In this document: in pieces, positions 6,187 to 14,143 of the stretch | How positions within the stretch are numbered: the first letter of the stretch is position 1 | How the letters are laid out: each line of letters begins with the position of its first letter | Origin: Clostridia bacterium | Lineage (GTDB): Bacteria; Bacillota; Clostridia; TANB77; CAG-508 | Direction: 5' to 3' | NCBI GenBank assembly: GCA_900754085.1 | Contig: CAAEBO010000069.1 | Location: forward strand, 1-16,556 | Length of the DNA: 16,556 nt | Program-made: the position numbers and the translations under genes | The notes under the pieces: model-generated | The model's database searches: none | The model's input: the letters and a program-made list of their open reading frames with translations, nothing else | What the model was told of the DNA's origin: nothing

Positions 6187-7656
6187 CTACTTTTTAAATT
6201 CTGGTTTATATTTTTCTCTAAATTGCACTTTTTGTTCAAAAGTATATGCAGCATTTAATAATGTTTCTTCTGTAAATCTATTTCCTATTAATTGCATACC
6301 AATTGGCATTCCTTGTTTATCTACACCACATGGAATAGATATCCCTGGAAGTCCTGCAATATTTACAGAAACTGTACAAATGTCTGACAAATACATTGCA
6401 AGTGGATCATTTATTTTAGATCCAATATCAAAAGCAACTGTTGGTGAAGTTGGCGTTAAAATAATATCATAATTATCAAATATACTTTTAAATTCATTCA
6501 TAACTAATGTACGTACTTGTTGTGCTTTTTTGTAATATGCATCATAATATCCTGAACTTAATACATATGTTCCTAATATTATTCTTCTTTTAACTTCTGG
6601 ACCAAAGCCTTCTGTTCTAGAATTTCTATATAGTTCCTTTAAATTGTTAAATTCTTTTGCTCTATGACCATATCTAACTCCATCAAATCTACCTAAATTT
6701 GAACTAGCTTCTGCACAGGCAATTATATAGTATGAAGCCAAAGCATATTCTGCAATGTTTAAAGAAACTTCTGAAACTTCTGCTCCTAGTTCTTTATATG
6801 TTTCTATTGCTTTTTCTAAACTTTCTTTTACTTCTTCATTTATTCCTTCAGCAAATAATTCCTTTGGAACTGCTATTTTTAAACCTTTAACATCATTTTT
6901 TAATGCTTTTGTGTAATCAATATTTGGTCTTTCTACAGATGTTGAATCCATTTTGTCTTTGCCTGTAATTATATTAAGAAGCATTGCTGAATCTGTTACA
7001 TCTTTTGTAATTGGTCCAACTTGGTCTAATGATGACGCAAATGCTACAACACCATATCTTGAAACTAAACCATAAGTTGGTTTTAATCCTACTACACCAC
7101 AAAAGCTAGCTGGTTGTCTTATAGAACCACCTGTATCTGTTCCTAATGCCCATGGTACCATTCCAGCTGCCACAGCAGCAGCAGATCCACCTGAAGATCC
7201 TCCTGGTACTTTATTTAAATTCCATGGATTTTTTGTAACATGAAAATATGAATGCTCTGTTGAACCACCCATAGCAAATTCATCCATATTTAATTTTCCT
7301 AAATTTATAAGATTTTCTGAATTTATTTTTTCCATAACTGTTGCATCATATGGTGCAACAAAATCTTCTAGCATTTTTGAAGAACAGGTTGTTTTAACAC
7401 CTTTTGTACATATATTGTCTTTAATTCCTATTGGAATTCCTGCTAATTTTTCTGTAATTTCTCCATTTGCTATTTTTTTATCTATTTCTTCTGCTTTCTC
7501 TAAAGCATCTTTTTCTAGAGTTGTAACAAAAGCTTGTACGTCTTTTTCTTTTTCTTTTATTTTTTCTATATATGCTTTTGTAATTTCATGACTTGTAAGC
7601 TCTTTTTTTTCTAATTTTTCTTTAAGCTCATGTACTGTTAATTCTGTAATATTCAT
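6187..7656 (-). CDS. gatA: Asp-tRNA(Asn)/Glu-tRNA(Gln) amidotransferase subunit A
   Basis: GatA is the glutaminase of the GatCAB complex and belongs to the amidase signature family. The 489-residue protein carries the full Ser-cisSer-Lys triad: Lys79 in GIPIGIKDN, Ser154 in PGGSSGGSAAAVAAG and Ser178 in GTDTGGSIRQPASFCG. These positions match those I know from characterised GatA proteins. The end, PIGMQLIGNRFTEETLL, is also typical. The ATG at 7656 follows AAAGGAGGC. The 206-base gap back to gatC is unusual for this operon and holds a relic ORF (7715-7852). Confidence 0.98.
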   Translation of the reverse strand: MNITELTVHELKEKLEKKELTSHEITKAYIEKIKEKEKDVQAFVTTLEKDALEKAEEIDKKIANGEITEKLAGIPIGIKDNICTKGVKTTCSSKMLEDFVAPYDATVMEKINSENLINLGKLNMDEFAMGGSTEHSYFHVTKNPWNLNKVPGGSSGGSAAAVAAGMVPWALGTDTGGSIRQPASFCGVVGLKPTYGLVSRYGVVAFASSLDQVGPITKDVTDSAMLLNIITGKDKMDSTSVERPNIDYTKALKNDVKGLKIAVPKELFAEGINEEVKESLEKAIETYKELGAEVSEVSLNIAEYALASYYIIACAEASSNLGRFDGVRYGHRAKEFNNLKELYRNSRTEGFGPEVKRRIILGTYVLSSGYYDAYYKKAQQVRTLVMNEFKSIFDNYDIILTPTSPTVAFDIGSKINDPLAMYLSDICTVSVNIAGLPGISIPCGVDKQGMPIGMQLIGNRFTEETLLNAAYTFEQKVQFREKYKPEFKK

Positions 7657-7714
7657 ATTTGCCTCCTTTATTTATATTTTTGTATCTTCTATATACTCTC
7701 TCTTTCTATATCAT

Positions 7715-7852
7715 TTAAAGAAAATACTCTTTTATTTTTTTGTCATTAAAATTCTTATTATTGCGTACATTTATCATTAATGCTTTTATATTTAATTTAG
7801 TAGTTTAAATACAATTTCTAAAATTGTCCTCTATATCAATTCCTATATTCAT
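7715..7852 (-). pseudogene. Relic or tiny ORF between gatC and gatA
   Basis: An ATG at 7852 lies 10 bases after the gatC stop and is preceded by the well-placed binding site AAAGGTGA, yet the frame reads only MNIGIDIEDNFRNCI before TAA (7805-7807). The same frame then stays open for 29 more codons (TTKLNIKALM... ending NFNDKKIKEYFL) to TAA at 7715-7717. This looks like the start of a gene that has decayed, or a short coupled leader peptide. The opening NIGIDIE faintly recalls holo-ACP synthase (AcpS) N-termini, and NFNDKKIKEYF its FTxKEIEYC segment, but this is weak. No other gene is visible in the gap. Confidence 0.35.
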
Positions 7853-7862
7853 AGCTTCACCT

Positions 7863-8159
7863 TTAGTTTATAACTTTTGGAATTTTGAACATATTTTGTT
7901 CTTTACTTGGTGCATTTTGAAGTAAAGCTTCTAAATCTCCAAATTCTTTTACTTCATCTTTTCTAAATTCATTTTTATTTTCATTTGCACCAATTGTAAT
8001 GTCTAAATTTTTTACATCTACTTTATTTATTATATCTGCAAAATTTAATATCTCTTGTAAATTTTCTAAATATTTATCCATTTCTTCTTCTTTAATATTT
8101 AAGTCAGCTAATTTCGCAATGTGTAATAATTCATCTTTACTTACTGTATTTTTACTCAT
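7863..8159 (-). CDS. gatC: Asp-tRNA(Asn)/Glu-tRNA(Gln) amidotransferase subunit C
   Basis: GatC is a small stabilising subunit that wraps around the GatA-GatB interface. The 98-residue product shows the family pattern: VSKDELLHIAKLADLNIKEE, then LENLQEILNFADIINKVDV, and near the end FRKDEVKEFGDLEALLQNAP and FKIPKVI. AAGGAGATGAAGGT precedes the ATG at 8159. It is the first gene of the gatCAB operon, read from the promoter at 8192-8221, divergent from aspS. Confidence 0.96.
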   Translation of the reverse strand: MSKNTVSKDELLHIAKLADLNIKEEEMDKYLENLQEILNFADIINKVDVKNLDITIGANENKNEFRKDEVKEFGDLEALLQNAPSKEQNMFKIPKVIN

Positions 8160-8191
8160 ACCTTCATCTCCTTGCGTTTTATATCTTATTT

Positions 8192-8221
8192 ATTATATAT
8201 TCATTTATTTCTAAAAGTCAA
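8192..8221 (-). promoter_or_regulatory. Sigma-A type promoter of gatCAB
   Basis: On the minus strand, TTGACT (8221-8216) and consensus TATAAT (8197-8192) are 18 bases apart, about 25 bases before the gatC binding site. The -35 box directly abuts the left arm of the inverted repeat starting at 8222. No T-box sequence is present on the gatC side. Confidence 0.75.
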
Positions 8222-8300
8222 GTTTACCATAATATTTTAAATAAACATTGACAAATTTGCAAATACTATGTAAAATAATTTTATAGGCATTATGGTAAAC
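8222..8300. repeat. 12-bp perfect inverted repeat bracketing the aspS promoter
   Basis: GTTTACCATAAT (8222-8233) and ATTATGGTAAAC (8289-8300) are exact reverse complements 55 bases apart. The left arm touches the gatC -35 box. The right arm lies just downstream of the expected aspS start point (about 8283), before the T-box stem I. It could be a shared operator or an RNA/DNA structure; no regulator is identified. Confidence 0.55.
8248..8276 (+). promoter_or_regulatory. Sigma-A type promoter of aspS
   Basis: Consensus TTGACA (8248-8253) and TAAAAT (8271-8276) with 17-base spacing; the transcript should start near 8283 and include the whole T-box leader. Confidence 0.8.
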
Positions 8301-8538
8301 TATATTAACCCATTACCAAATTCCTATGTAGACAATGACGAGCTCTTGTAAGTTGCTAATAGAGATTAAGGGTCTAGAGGCTGGAAGCCCTTTTAGAAAA
8401 ACACAATTGAATAACACATTGTTTTTATTTAAATTTAATAAATTAAGAGGAAAACTAATAAACCATGTTTTCAATATAGGGTGGCACCGCGGAAAGTATT
8501 TCGTCCCTATCATATTCAATATATGATAGGGATTTTTT
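8283..8538 (+). promoter_or_regulatory. T-box leader (tRNA-sensing riboswitch) of aspS
   Basis: The hallmark T-box sequence AGGGTGGCACCGCGG is at 8478-8492, followed by TTCGTCCCT and an intrinsic terminator at 8505-8538. Uncharged tRNA binding to stem I and the T-box favours the antiterminator and lets aspS be transcribed. Stem I can be drawn: ACAATG (8332-8337) with CATTGT (8417-8422), AGTTG (8351-8355) with CAATT (8404-8408), CTAA (8356-8359) with TTAG (8393-8396), an AGAGA bulge (8361-8365), AAGGG (8368-8372) with CCCTT (8388-8392), and a loop containing GGCTGGAAG. The 3' side of the specifier loop then reads GAATAACA, giving AAC (8413-8415) followed by A, as the specifier position normally requires. 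No GAC occurs on that strand. The pairing is by eye. Confidence 0.93.
8505..8538 (+). terminator. T-box regulated intrinsic terminator
   Basis: CCCTATCATAT (8505-8515) pairs with ATATGATAGGG (8521-8531), 11 bp with a 5-base loop, followed by six T (8533-8538). The 5' arm overlaps the region that pairs with the T-box in the antiterminator form. A second copy of the arm, CCTATCATATA (8543-8553), lies just downstream and could pair with 8520-8530 instead. Confidence 0.9.
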
Positions 8539-8557
8539 GATGCCTATCATATAAAGC

Positions 8558-8585
8558 CATATTCAAAATTTTTATTTTGAATATG
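8558..8585 (+). other. 12-bp hairpin between T-box terminator and aspS
   Basis: CATATTCAAAAT (8558-8569) and ATTTTGAATATG (8574-8585) are exact complements with a TTTT loop. It ends 29 bases before the aspS ribosome binding site and has no following T-run, so it is not a normal terminator. It might stabilise a processed mRNA end. Confidence 0.5.
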
Positions 8586-8625
8586 TGGTCTATAATTGGA
8601 AAGTCCAATATTTAGGAGGTTTATT

Positions 8626-10383
8626 ATGGAAAAGTACAAAACACACTCATGTGGTGACATCACACTAGCAGATGTCGGAAAAAAAGTAAAAATTGCAGGA
8701 TTTGTGCAAACAATTCGAGATTTAGGAGGTCTAGTATTTTTAGACATACGTGATATGTATGGAATTACACAAGTTGTAACTTCTGCAGAATCTAATATTG
8801 TAGATTTTGCATCACATATCCCTATCGAATCTTCTGTATCTGTAGAAGGTATTGTTAGAAAAAGAAATGCAGATACAATAAACGAAAAAATAAAAACTGG
8901 TCTTGTAGAAATTTATATTGATGACATCAAAGTTTTAGGTAAAAGAACTGCGGATTTACCTTTTGAAGTAAACGCAGATAGCGAAGTTAGAGAAGACTTA
9001 CGATTAAAGTATCGTTATTTAGATTTAAGAAATGAAAAATTAAAATCTAATATTATTTTACGTAGTAAAGTAATTCAATTTTTAAGAGAAGAAATGATAA
9101 AACAAGACTTTTTAGAGATTCAAACACCTATACTTACAAGTTCTTCTCCAGAAGGAGCTCGTGACTACTTAGTTCCTAGCAGAGTTCATAGTGGAAAATT
9201 TTATGCACTTCCCCAGGCTCCTCAACAGTTTAAACAATTACTAATGGTTTCTGGTTTTGATAAATATTTTCAAATTGCGCCTTGTTTTAGAGATGAAGAT
9301 TCTAGAGCTGATCGTACTCCTGGTGAATTTTATCAACTAGATATGGAAATGAGTTATGCTTCACAAGAAGATGTATTTAATGTTATAGAACCTGTTATAT
9401 ACAAAACTTTTTCAAAATTTTCAAATAAAAAAATAGTGGAATATCCATTTCCAAAAATATCTTATAAAGAAGCTATGCTTAAATACGGATCAGACAAACC
9501 AGATTTAAGAAACCCTTTAGTTATCATTGATGTTACAGATATTTTTGAAGATGAAAATGTAACATTAAATGCTTTTAAAGGTAAATTGGTAAGGACTATT
9601 TCTGCACACAATGTTGCAGATGAGCCAAGAAGCTTTTTTGAGGGTATGACAGATTATGCAATACATGAATGTAAAGCAAAAGGGCTAGCATGGCTTCGTA
9701 TTTTAGAAGATGGAACATTCCAAGGTCCTATTGCAAAATTTATACCAGATAATTCTAGGTTAAAACTTATTAAAAGAACAAATTCTAAACCTGGTGATTG
9801 CCTATTTTTTATTGCAGAATCTCCAAAAATTGTTAACACTTTATCTGGTGAAATTAGAAATGAACTTGGAAAACGTTTAGGGTTAATTGATGATAATATA
9901 TTCAGTTTTTGTTGGATTGTAGACTTTCCAATGTATGAACTAGATGAACATAATAACATCACTTTTAGCCATAATCCATTTTCTATGCCACAAGGAGGTC
10001 TAGAAACTTTATATAACAAATCACCTTTAGATATAACAGCCTATCAATATGATATTGTTTGTAATGGTATAGAACTTTCTTCTGGGGCAGTTAGAAATCA
10101 TAATATAGAAATTATGATTAAAGCTTTCGAAATTGCTGGATATTCAGAAAAGCAAGTAAAAGAAAAATTTGGAGCTTTATACACAGCTTTTCAATATGGT
10201 GCACCTCCACATGCTGGAATAGCACCTGGAATAGATAGAATGATTATGCTTCTTACTGGTGCAAAAAATATTCGAGAAGTTATTGCTTTTCCTTTAAATA
10301 GTAAAGCTCAAGATTTAATGATGGATGCTCCTAGTTTTATTTCTAGAGAACAATTAAGAGATATTCACATTAAATTAGACTAG
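8626..10383 (+). CDS. aspS: Aspartyl-tRNA synthetase, bacterial type
   Basis: AspRS attaches aspartate to tRNA(Asp), and to tRNA(Asn) as well when non-discriminating. The product is 585 residues. The N-terminal OB-fold anticodon domain contains AGFVQTIRDLGGLVFLDIRD. The class II core has motif 2 FRDEDSRADRTPGEF (from 221) and motif 3 GIAPGIDRMIML (from 531, Arg538); the bacterial GAD insertion lies between. Residue 33 is Leu in RDLGG, as in discriminating enzymes, but residue 83, often Lys in discriminating and Gly in non-discriminating enzymes, is Asp, so tRNA specificity is unclear. Start is the ATG at 8626 behind AGGAGG; an upstream in-frame start at 8596 has no binding site. Expression is under T-box control, and the gene is divergent from gatCAB. 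Confidence 0.97.
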   Translation: MEKYKTHSCGDITLADVGKKVKIAGFVQTIRDLGGLVFLDIRDMYGITQVVTSAESNIVDFASHIPIESSVSVEGIVRKRNADTINEKIKTGLVEIYIDDIKVLGKRTADLPFEVNADSEVREDLRLKYRYLDLRNEKLKSNIILRSKVIQFLREEMIKQDFLEIQTPILTSSSPEGARDYLVPSRVHSGKFYALPQAPQQFKQLLMVSGFDKYFQIAPCFRDEDSRADRTPGEFYQLDMEMSYASQEDVFNVIEPVIYKTFSKFSNKKIVEYPFPKISYKEAMLKYGSDKPDLRNPLVIIDVTDIFEDENVTLNAFKGKLVRTISAHNVADEPRSFFEGMTDYAIHECKAKGLAWLRILEDGTFQGPIAKFIPDNSRLKLIKRTNSKPGDCLFFIAESPKIVNTLSGEIRNELGKRLGLIDDNIFSFCWIVDFPMYELDEHNNITFSHNPFSMPQGGLETLYNKSPLDITAYQYDIVCNGIELSSGAVRNHNIEIMIKAFEIAGYSEKQVKEKFGALYTAFQYGAPPHAGIAPGIDRMIMLLTGAKNIREVIAFPLNSKAQDLMMDAPSFISREQLRDIHIKLD

Positions 10384-10429
10384 TGATTTGTAGACTATAT
10401 TTATTATCAAACTGAAATTCAGCTACGCA

Positions 10430-10462
10430 AAAAATGTGATAGTTTATAACTATCACATTTTT
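10430..10462. terminator. Bidirectional terminator between aspS and adhE
   Basis: AAAAATGTGATAGTT (10430-10444) and AACTATCACATTTTT (10448-10462) pair over 15 bp with a three-base loop. Flanking A and T runs let it work for aspS on the plus strand and for adhE (stop at 10494) on the minus strand. Confidence 0.9.
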
Positions 10463-10493
10463 CTTTATGTTTTTATTATAATTCAGTACTATT

Positions 10494-13091
10494 TTATTTT
10501 CCATAGTAGCTGTCTAATAATATTTTCTTTATTTCTGTTACTAATGGTAATCTTGGGTTTGCAGGTGTACATTGGTCTTCAAATGCTCTATCTGCTAGTT
10601 CATCTACATTGTCTAAAAATTCTTTTTCATCTACTCCCGCTTCTTTAAATGATGCTGGTATATTTAAGTCTTTATTTAATTTTCTAATTGCTTCTGCTAA
10701 AGAATGTACTCCTTCTTCTACTGTATCTGCTTTTAATCCAACCATTTTAGCTATTTGTGCATATTTTTCATCTGCTATAAAATATTCATATTTAGGGAAT
10801 GATGTAAATTTAGTTGGTTTACTTCCATTATATTCTACTACATATGGTAATAAAATTGCATTAATTCTACCATGTGGTAAGTGGAATTTTGCACCTAATT
10901 TATGTGCCATAGAGTGGCATATTCCTAAAAACGCATTTGTAAATGCCATACCTGCCATTGTACTTGCATTGTGCATTCTTTCTCTTGCAAATTTATTATC
11001 TCCATGATTATATGCTTCTCTTAAATTTTCAAATACTAATTTTGTTGCTTTTTCTGCTAAAGCATCTGAATAGTCATTAGCCATGTTAGAAACATATGCT
11101 TCTAACGCATGAGTTAAAACGTCCATTCCTGTATCTGCTGTTAAAGTTTTTGGAAGTGTTGCAACAAAGTCTGGGTCAACTATTGCTACATTTGGTGTTA
11201 ACTCATATGCTGTTAATGGATATTTTCTTCCCTTTTGTTTGTCTGTTATAACTGCAAACGATGTAACTTCTGAACCTGTTCCAGATGTTGTAGGTATTGC
11301 AACCATTTGGCATTTTTTTCCTAACTCTGGAAATTCATATGTACGTTTTCTTATATCCATAAATTTTAATTTTAATCCTTCTAAATCTGCCTCTGGATCT
11401 TCATATAAAAGCCACATTCCTTTAGCAGCATCTATTGCAGAACCACCACCTAATGCAATAATTACATCTGGATTAAATCTTTGCATTGCTTCTACTCCTC
11501 TTTTAACTGTATCAAAAGATGGGTCTGGTTCTACATCTGAAAAGATTTCAGAATGTACATAATCTTGTCTCTTTCTTAAGTGATATAACACTTTATCAAC
11601 ATATCCAAATTTAACCATAGATTCATCTGTTACAATAAAAGCCCTTGTTATGTCCCTCATATCTTCTAAATATTTAATAGAACCTGATTCAAAATATATT
11701 TTCTTTGGAACTTTAAACCATTGCATATTAACTCTCCTTCTTCCCATCTTTTTAATATTTACTAAATTTAATGCAGATACATTATCTGTTGTAGAGTTTC
11801 CTCCAAATGTACCACATCCTAATGTTAATGATGGAGTAAATGAATTATATATATCTCCTATTCCACCTTGTGATGATGGTTGATTTACAATGATTCTACT
11901 TGCTTTTACTCTTTTTCCATATTCCTTTATTGTGTTTTCATCTTCTGAATGTATAACTGCTGAATGACCTAATCCACCATTTTCTAGTAATTTTTCTGCT
12001 TTATCTATTCCTTCTTTACTATCTTTTACAATATAATATGCAAGTACTGGGCTTAATTTTTCTTTAGAAAATGGGTATTCTTGCCCAATTCCTTCTTCAT
12101 ATACTACTAATACTTTTGTACTTTCTGGTACTTCAAATCCAGCTTGTTTTGCAATGTTATATGGGCTTTGACCAGGAATTTTAGATTGCAAAGCATATCC
12201 TTTTTCTTTATTAAACATTACTTCTTTTAATTTTTCTTTTTCTTCTGGTGATACAAAATAGCATCCAGCATTTTTCATTAAATCTTCAAATTCTTTGTAT
12301 ATTGCTTCATCTACTAATACAGATTGTTCAGAAGCACAAATCATTCCATTATCAAATGATTTAGATAATACTAAGTCATTTACAGAAGTTTTTAATTTAG
12401 CTGTTTTATCTATATAGCATGGTACATTTCCAGGTCCAACACCTAAAGCTGGCTTTCCTGATGAATAAGCAGATTTTACCATACCTGGTCCACCTGTTGC
12501 TAATATTAAGTTTACATCTGGATGATTCATTAATCTACTTGTTGCTTCTACAGAAGGCTCTTCTATCCATAATATACAGTCCTTTGGAGCTCCTGCTTTT
12601 ACTGCAGCTTCTCTTAATATTTCCGCTGCTCTTTTACTACATTGTTGTGCAGATGGATGGAATCCAAATATAATTACATTTCTTGATTTTGCAGAAATAA
12701 TTGATTTAAACATTACTGTTGATGTTGGGTTTGTAACAGGTGTTACCCCTGCAATTATTCCAATTGGCTCTGCTATCTTTACATAGTCATCTTCTATATT
12801 TTCTTCTATAATTCCAACTGTTTTTTCATTTTTTATACTGTTATATATATAATCTGTAGCAAACATATTCTTTATTATTTTATCTTCATATATACCTCTT
12901 CCAGTTTCCTCTACTGCAAGTTTTGCAAGTTCCATATGATGTTCTAATCCTGCCATAGACATAGCTTTTACAACATTATCTACTTGCTCTTGATTTAGTT
13001 TTCTATATTCTTTTGAAGCTTTTTTTGCTCTTTCTACTAAATCATTAATCATTTTTTCTATCTTATTGCTATCATTTTTTGTTTCAGCCAT
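10494..13091 (-). CDS. adhE: Bifunctional acetaldehyde-CoA/alcohol dehydrogenase AdhE
   Basis: AdhE reduces acetyl-CoA to acetaldehyde and then to ethanol, regenerating two NAD+ during fermentation; it forms cytoplasmic filaments (spirosomes). The 865-residue length fits the fused enzyme. Residues 1 to about 440 are the CoA-acylating aldehyde dehydrogenase, with catalytic Cys252 in DNGMICASEQS and the GVGPGNVP segment. A linker around 445-460 leads to the iron-containing alcohol dehydrogenase: nucleotide loop ALGGGSAIDAAKG (546-558), PTTSGTGSEVTSF (600-612), and metal ligands assigned as Asp657, His661, His726 and His740. The ATG at 13091 follows GGGAGGCG. It is transcribed alone from its promoter at 13128-13156 to the terminator at 10430-10462. 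No clear Rex operator was seen upstream. Confidence 0.98.
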   Translation of the reverse strand: MAETKNDSNKIEKMINDLVERAKKASKEYRKLNQEQVDNVVKAMSMAGLEHHMELAKLAVEETGRGIYEDKIIKNMFATDYIYNSIKNEKTVGIIEENIEDDYVKIAEPIGIIAGVTPVTNPTSTVMFKSIISAKSRNVIIFGFHPSAQQCSKRAAEILREAAVKAGAPKDCILWIEEPSVEATSRLMNHPDVNLILATGGPGMVKSAYSSGKPALGVGPGNVPCYIDKTAKLKTSVNDLVLSKSFDNGMICASEQSVLVDEAIYKEFEDLMKNAGCYFVSPEEKEKLKEVMFNKEKGYALQSKIPGQSPYNIAKQAGFEVPESTKVLVVYEEGIGQEYPFSKEKLSPVLAYYIVKDSKEGIDKAEKLLENGGLGHSAVIHSEDENTIKEYGKRVKASRIIVNQPSSQGGIGDIYNSFTPSLTLGCGTFGGNSTTDNVSALNLVNIKKMGRRRVNMQWFKVPKKIYFESGSIKYLEDMRDITRAFIVTDESMVKFGYVDKVLYHLRKRQDYVHSEIFSDVEPDPSFDTVKRGVEAMQRFNPDVIIALGGGSAIDAAKGMWLLYEDPEADLEGLKLKFMDIRKRTYEFPELGKKCQMVAIPTTSGTGSEVTSFAVITDKQKGRKYPLTAYELTPNVAIVDPDFVATLPKTLTADTGMDVLTHALEAYVSNMANDYSDALAEKATKLVFENLREAYNHGDNKFARERMHNASTMAGMAFTNAFLGICHSMAHKLGAKFHLPHGRINAILLPYVVEYNGSKPTKFTSFPKYEYFIADEKYAQIAKMVGLKADTVEEGVHSLAEAIRKLNKDLNIPASFKEAGVDEKEFLDNVDELADRAFEDQCTPANPRLPLVTEIKKILLDSYYGK

Positions 13092-13127
13092 AAAAAAACG
13101 CCTCCCTAATATAATTATACAATTTTA

Positions 13128-13156
13128 ATAATATATTATTCGGTTTCTAAAGTCAA
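13128..13156 (-). promoter_or_regulatory. Sigma-A type promoter of adhE
   Basis: On the minus strand TTGACT (13156-13151) and TATTAT (13133-13128) are 17 bases apart, about 35 bases before the start codon. I found no TTGTTAA...TTAACAA Rex-like palindrome overlapping it. Confidence 0.65.
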
Positions 13157-13177
13157 TAGAAAATTTTTCTACTAGGC

Positions 13178-13210
13178 AAAAAAAGAGATAGATATTTAAA
13201 ATATCTATCT
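13178..13210 (-). terminator. Rho-independent terminator after the 305-residue gene
   Basis: AGATAGATAT (13186-13195) and ATATCTATCT (13201-13210) are exact complements. On the minus strand the stem begins at the base after the TAA stop (13211-13213) and is followed by a C and seven T. Confidence 0.9.
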
Positions 13211-14128
13211 TTATCTTGAAGTGTCTGAGCTATCTGCATGTAGTTTTGTAATTTTCTCTACTACACCTTTTCCAGCATCTCTTTCAATTTTTTTAATTTC
13301 ACCTTGTTTATGTCTTTCTTCTTCACTTTGCAATAGTTCTGCAATTTTGCTTCTTGCATCTTTTACTCCTAGTTTTGTTCCTTCATATCCTACCATATCC
13401 AGAAAAAATTCTTTTTGCTTTTCATGTTTTTTACTATTCATCTCTGGGTTTGTTCCCATTTTAATAGGAATTGCACTATTCATAAATTCTGTTATTCTCA
13501 TACAATAGCCTATATTCTTATAATTAGATACTACTTTTTTAGCAGCAATTCTAATAACTTTTATTTTTATTTCTTTTCTTCTTTTTTGAGCACTTTCAGA
13601 ACTTTTCTTTTCATTCTTAGCTTCTTCCAATTTGTCTTGCACTTTTTCTATAACTTTCATTAATGAAAAGTCATTAGATTCATTCACTAAGCAATACATT
13701 TTATCTAGATTCTCTGAAATTTCTGCTAAAGACATTTTACTCATCTTTGCTCTTTGGTTTGTTAATATTCTCTCTACTATATCTATTTTTTGTTTCTTAT
13801 CTAAAGCTTTTATAATATCTATTCCATTATCATCTAGTAAAGCTGCTGGCTCATCTATTGATTTAATTATTTGAGTTCTATCTTTTTTAGTTAATTCATC
13901 ACTTATCTGTGATGTAATCTCTAATTGTTTCTCTGGCTCTCCTATTTTTTGTATTGCAGTAACTGCGGCTTTTTTCGCTTGATTGTTTCCCTTTTGAATT
14001 TGCTCTATAACAAAATCTTCAAGTTCATCATCATTCATATATCTTAATTTTTCTATTAATTCCTTTTTTTCTTTTTTCTCTTTATAGTCTTGCATATTTT
14101 GCTTTATTTTATCTACTATTTTACTCAT
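13211..14128 (-). CDS. Charged, helix-rich cytoplasmic protein of unknown function
   Basis: I do not recognise a family. The 305-residue protein has no signal peptide or membrane segment and is rich in Lys, Glu and Asp. Most of it should be alpha-helical: an N-terminal KEKKEKKELIEKL stretch, then short helix pairs through about residue 140 that could be HEAT-like (QAKKAAVTAIQKIG, RTQIIKSIDEPAALL, KKQKIDIVERILT). A coiled-coil-like Lys/Glu segment covers about 155-190. A more varied C-terminal part contains NYKNIGYCMRITEFMNSAIP and FFLDMVGYEGTKLGV, probably a folded conserved domain. ATG 14128 is chosen because GGAG sits six bases ahead; an in-frame ATG at 14140 has no binding site. It follows the M23 peptidase gene by 15 bases, so the two are co-transcribed, and it ends at a terminator. 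Confidence 0.85.
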   Translation of the reverse strand: MSKIVDKIKQNMQDYKEKKEKKELIEKLRYMNDDELEDFVIEQIQKGNNQAKKAAVTAIQKIGEPEKQLEITSQISDELTKKDRTQIIKSIDEPAALLDDNGIDIIKALDKKQKIDIVERILTNQRAKMSKMSLAEISENLDKMYCLVNESNDFSLMKVIEKVQDKLEEAKNEKKSSESAQKRRKEIKIKVIRIAAKKVVSNYKNIGYCMRITEFMNSAIPIKMGTNPEMNSKKHEKQKEFFLDMVGYEGTKLGVKDARSKIAELLQSEEERHKQGEIKKIERDAGKGVVEKITKLHADSSDTSR

Positions 14129-14143
14129 AAACCACTCCATATA

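Noticed and set aside
8331..8339. GAC triplets as the T-box specifier
   Set aside because: They are on the 5' strand of stem I, while the specifier normally lies on the 3' side, followed by a purine; kept only as a less likely alternative.
8596..8625. Upstream in-frame start of aspS at 8596
   Set aside because: No binding site precedes it, whereas AGGAGG is correctly placed before ATG 8626.
13092..13210. Rex repressor site upstream of adhE
   Set aside because: AT-rich sequence, but no recognisable TTGTTAA/TTAACAA palindrome near the promoter.
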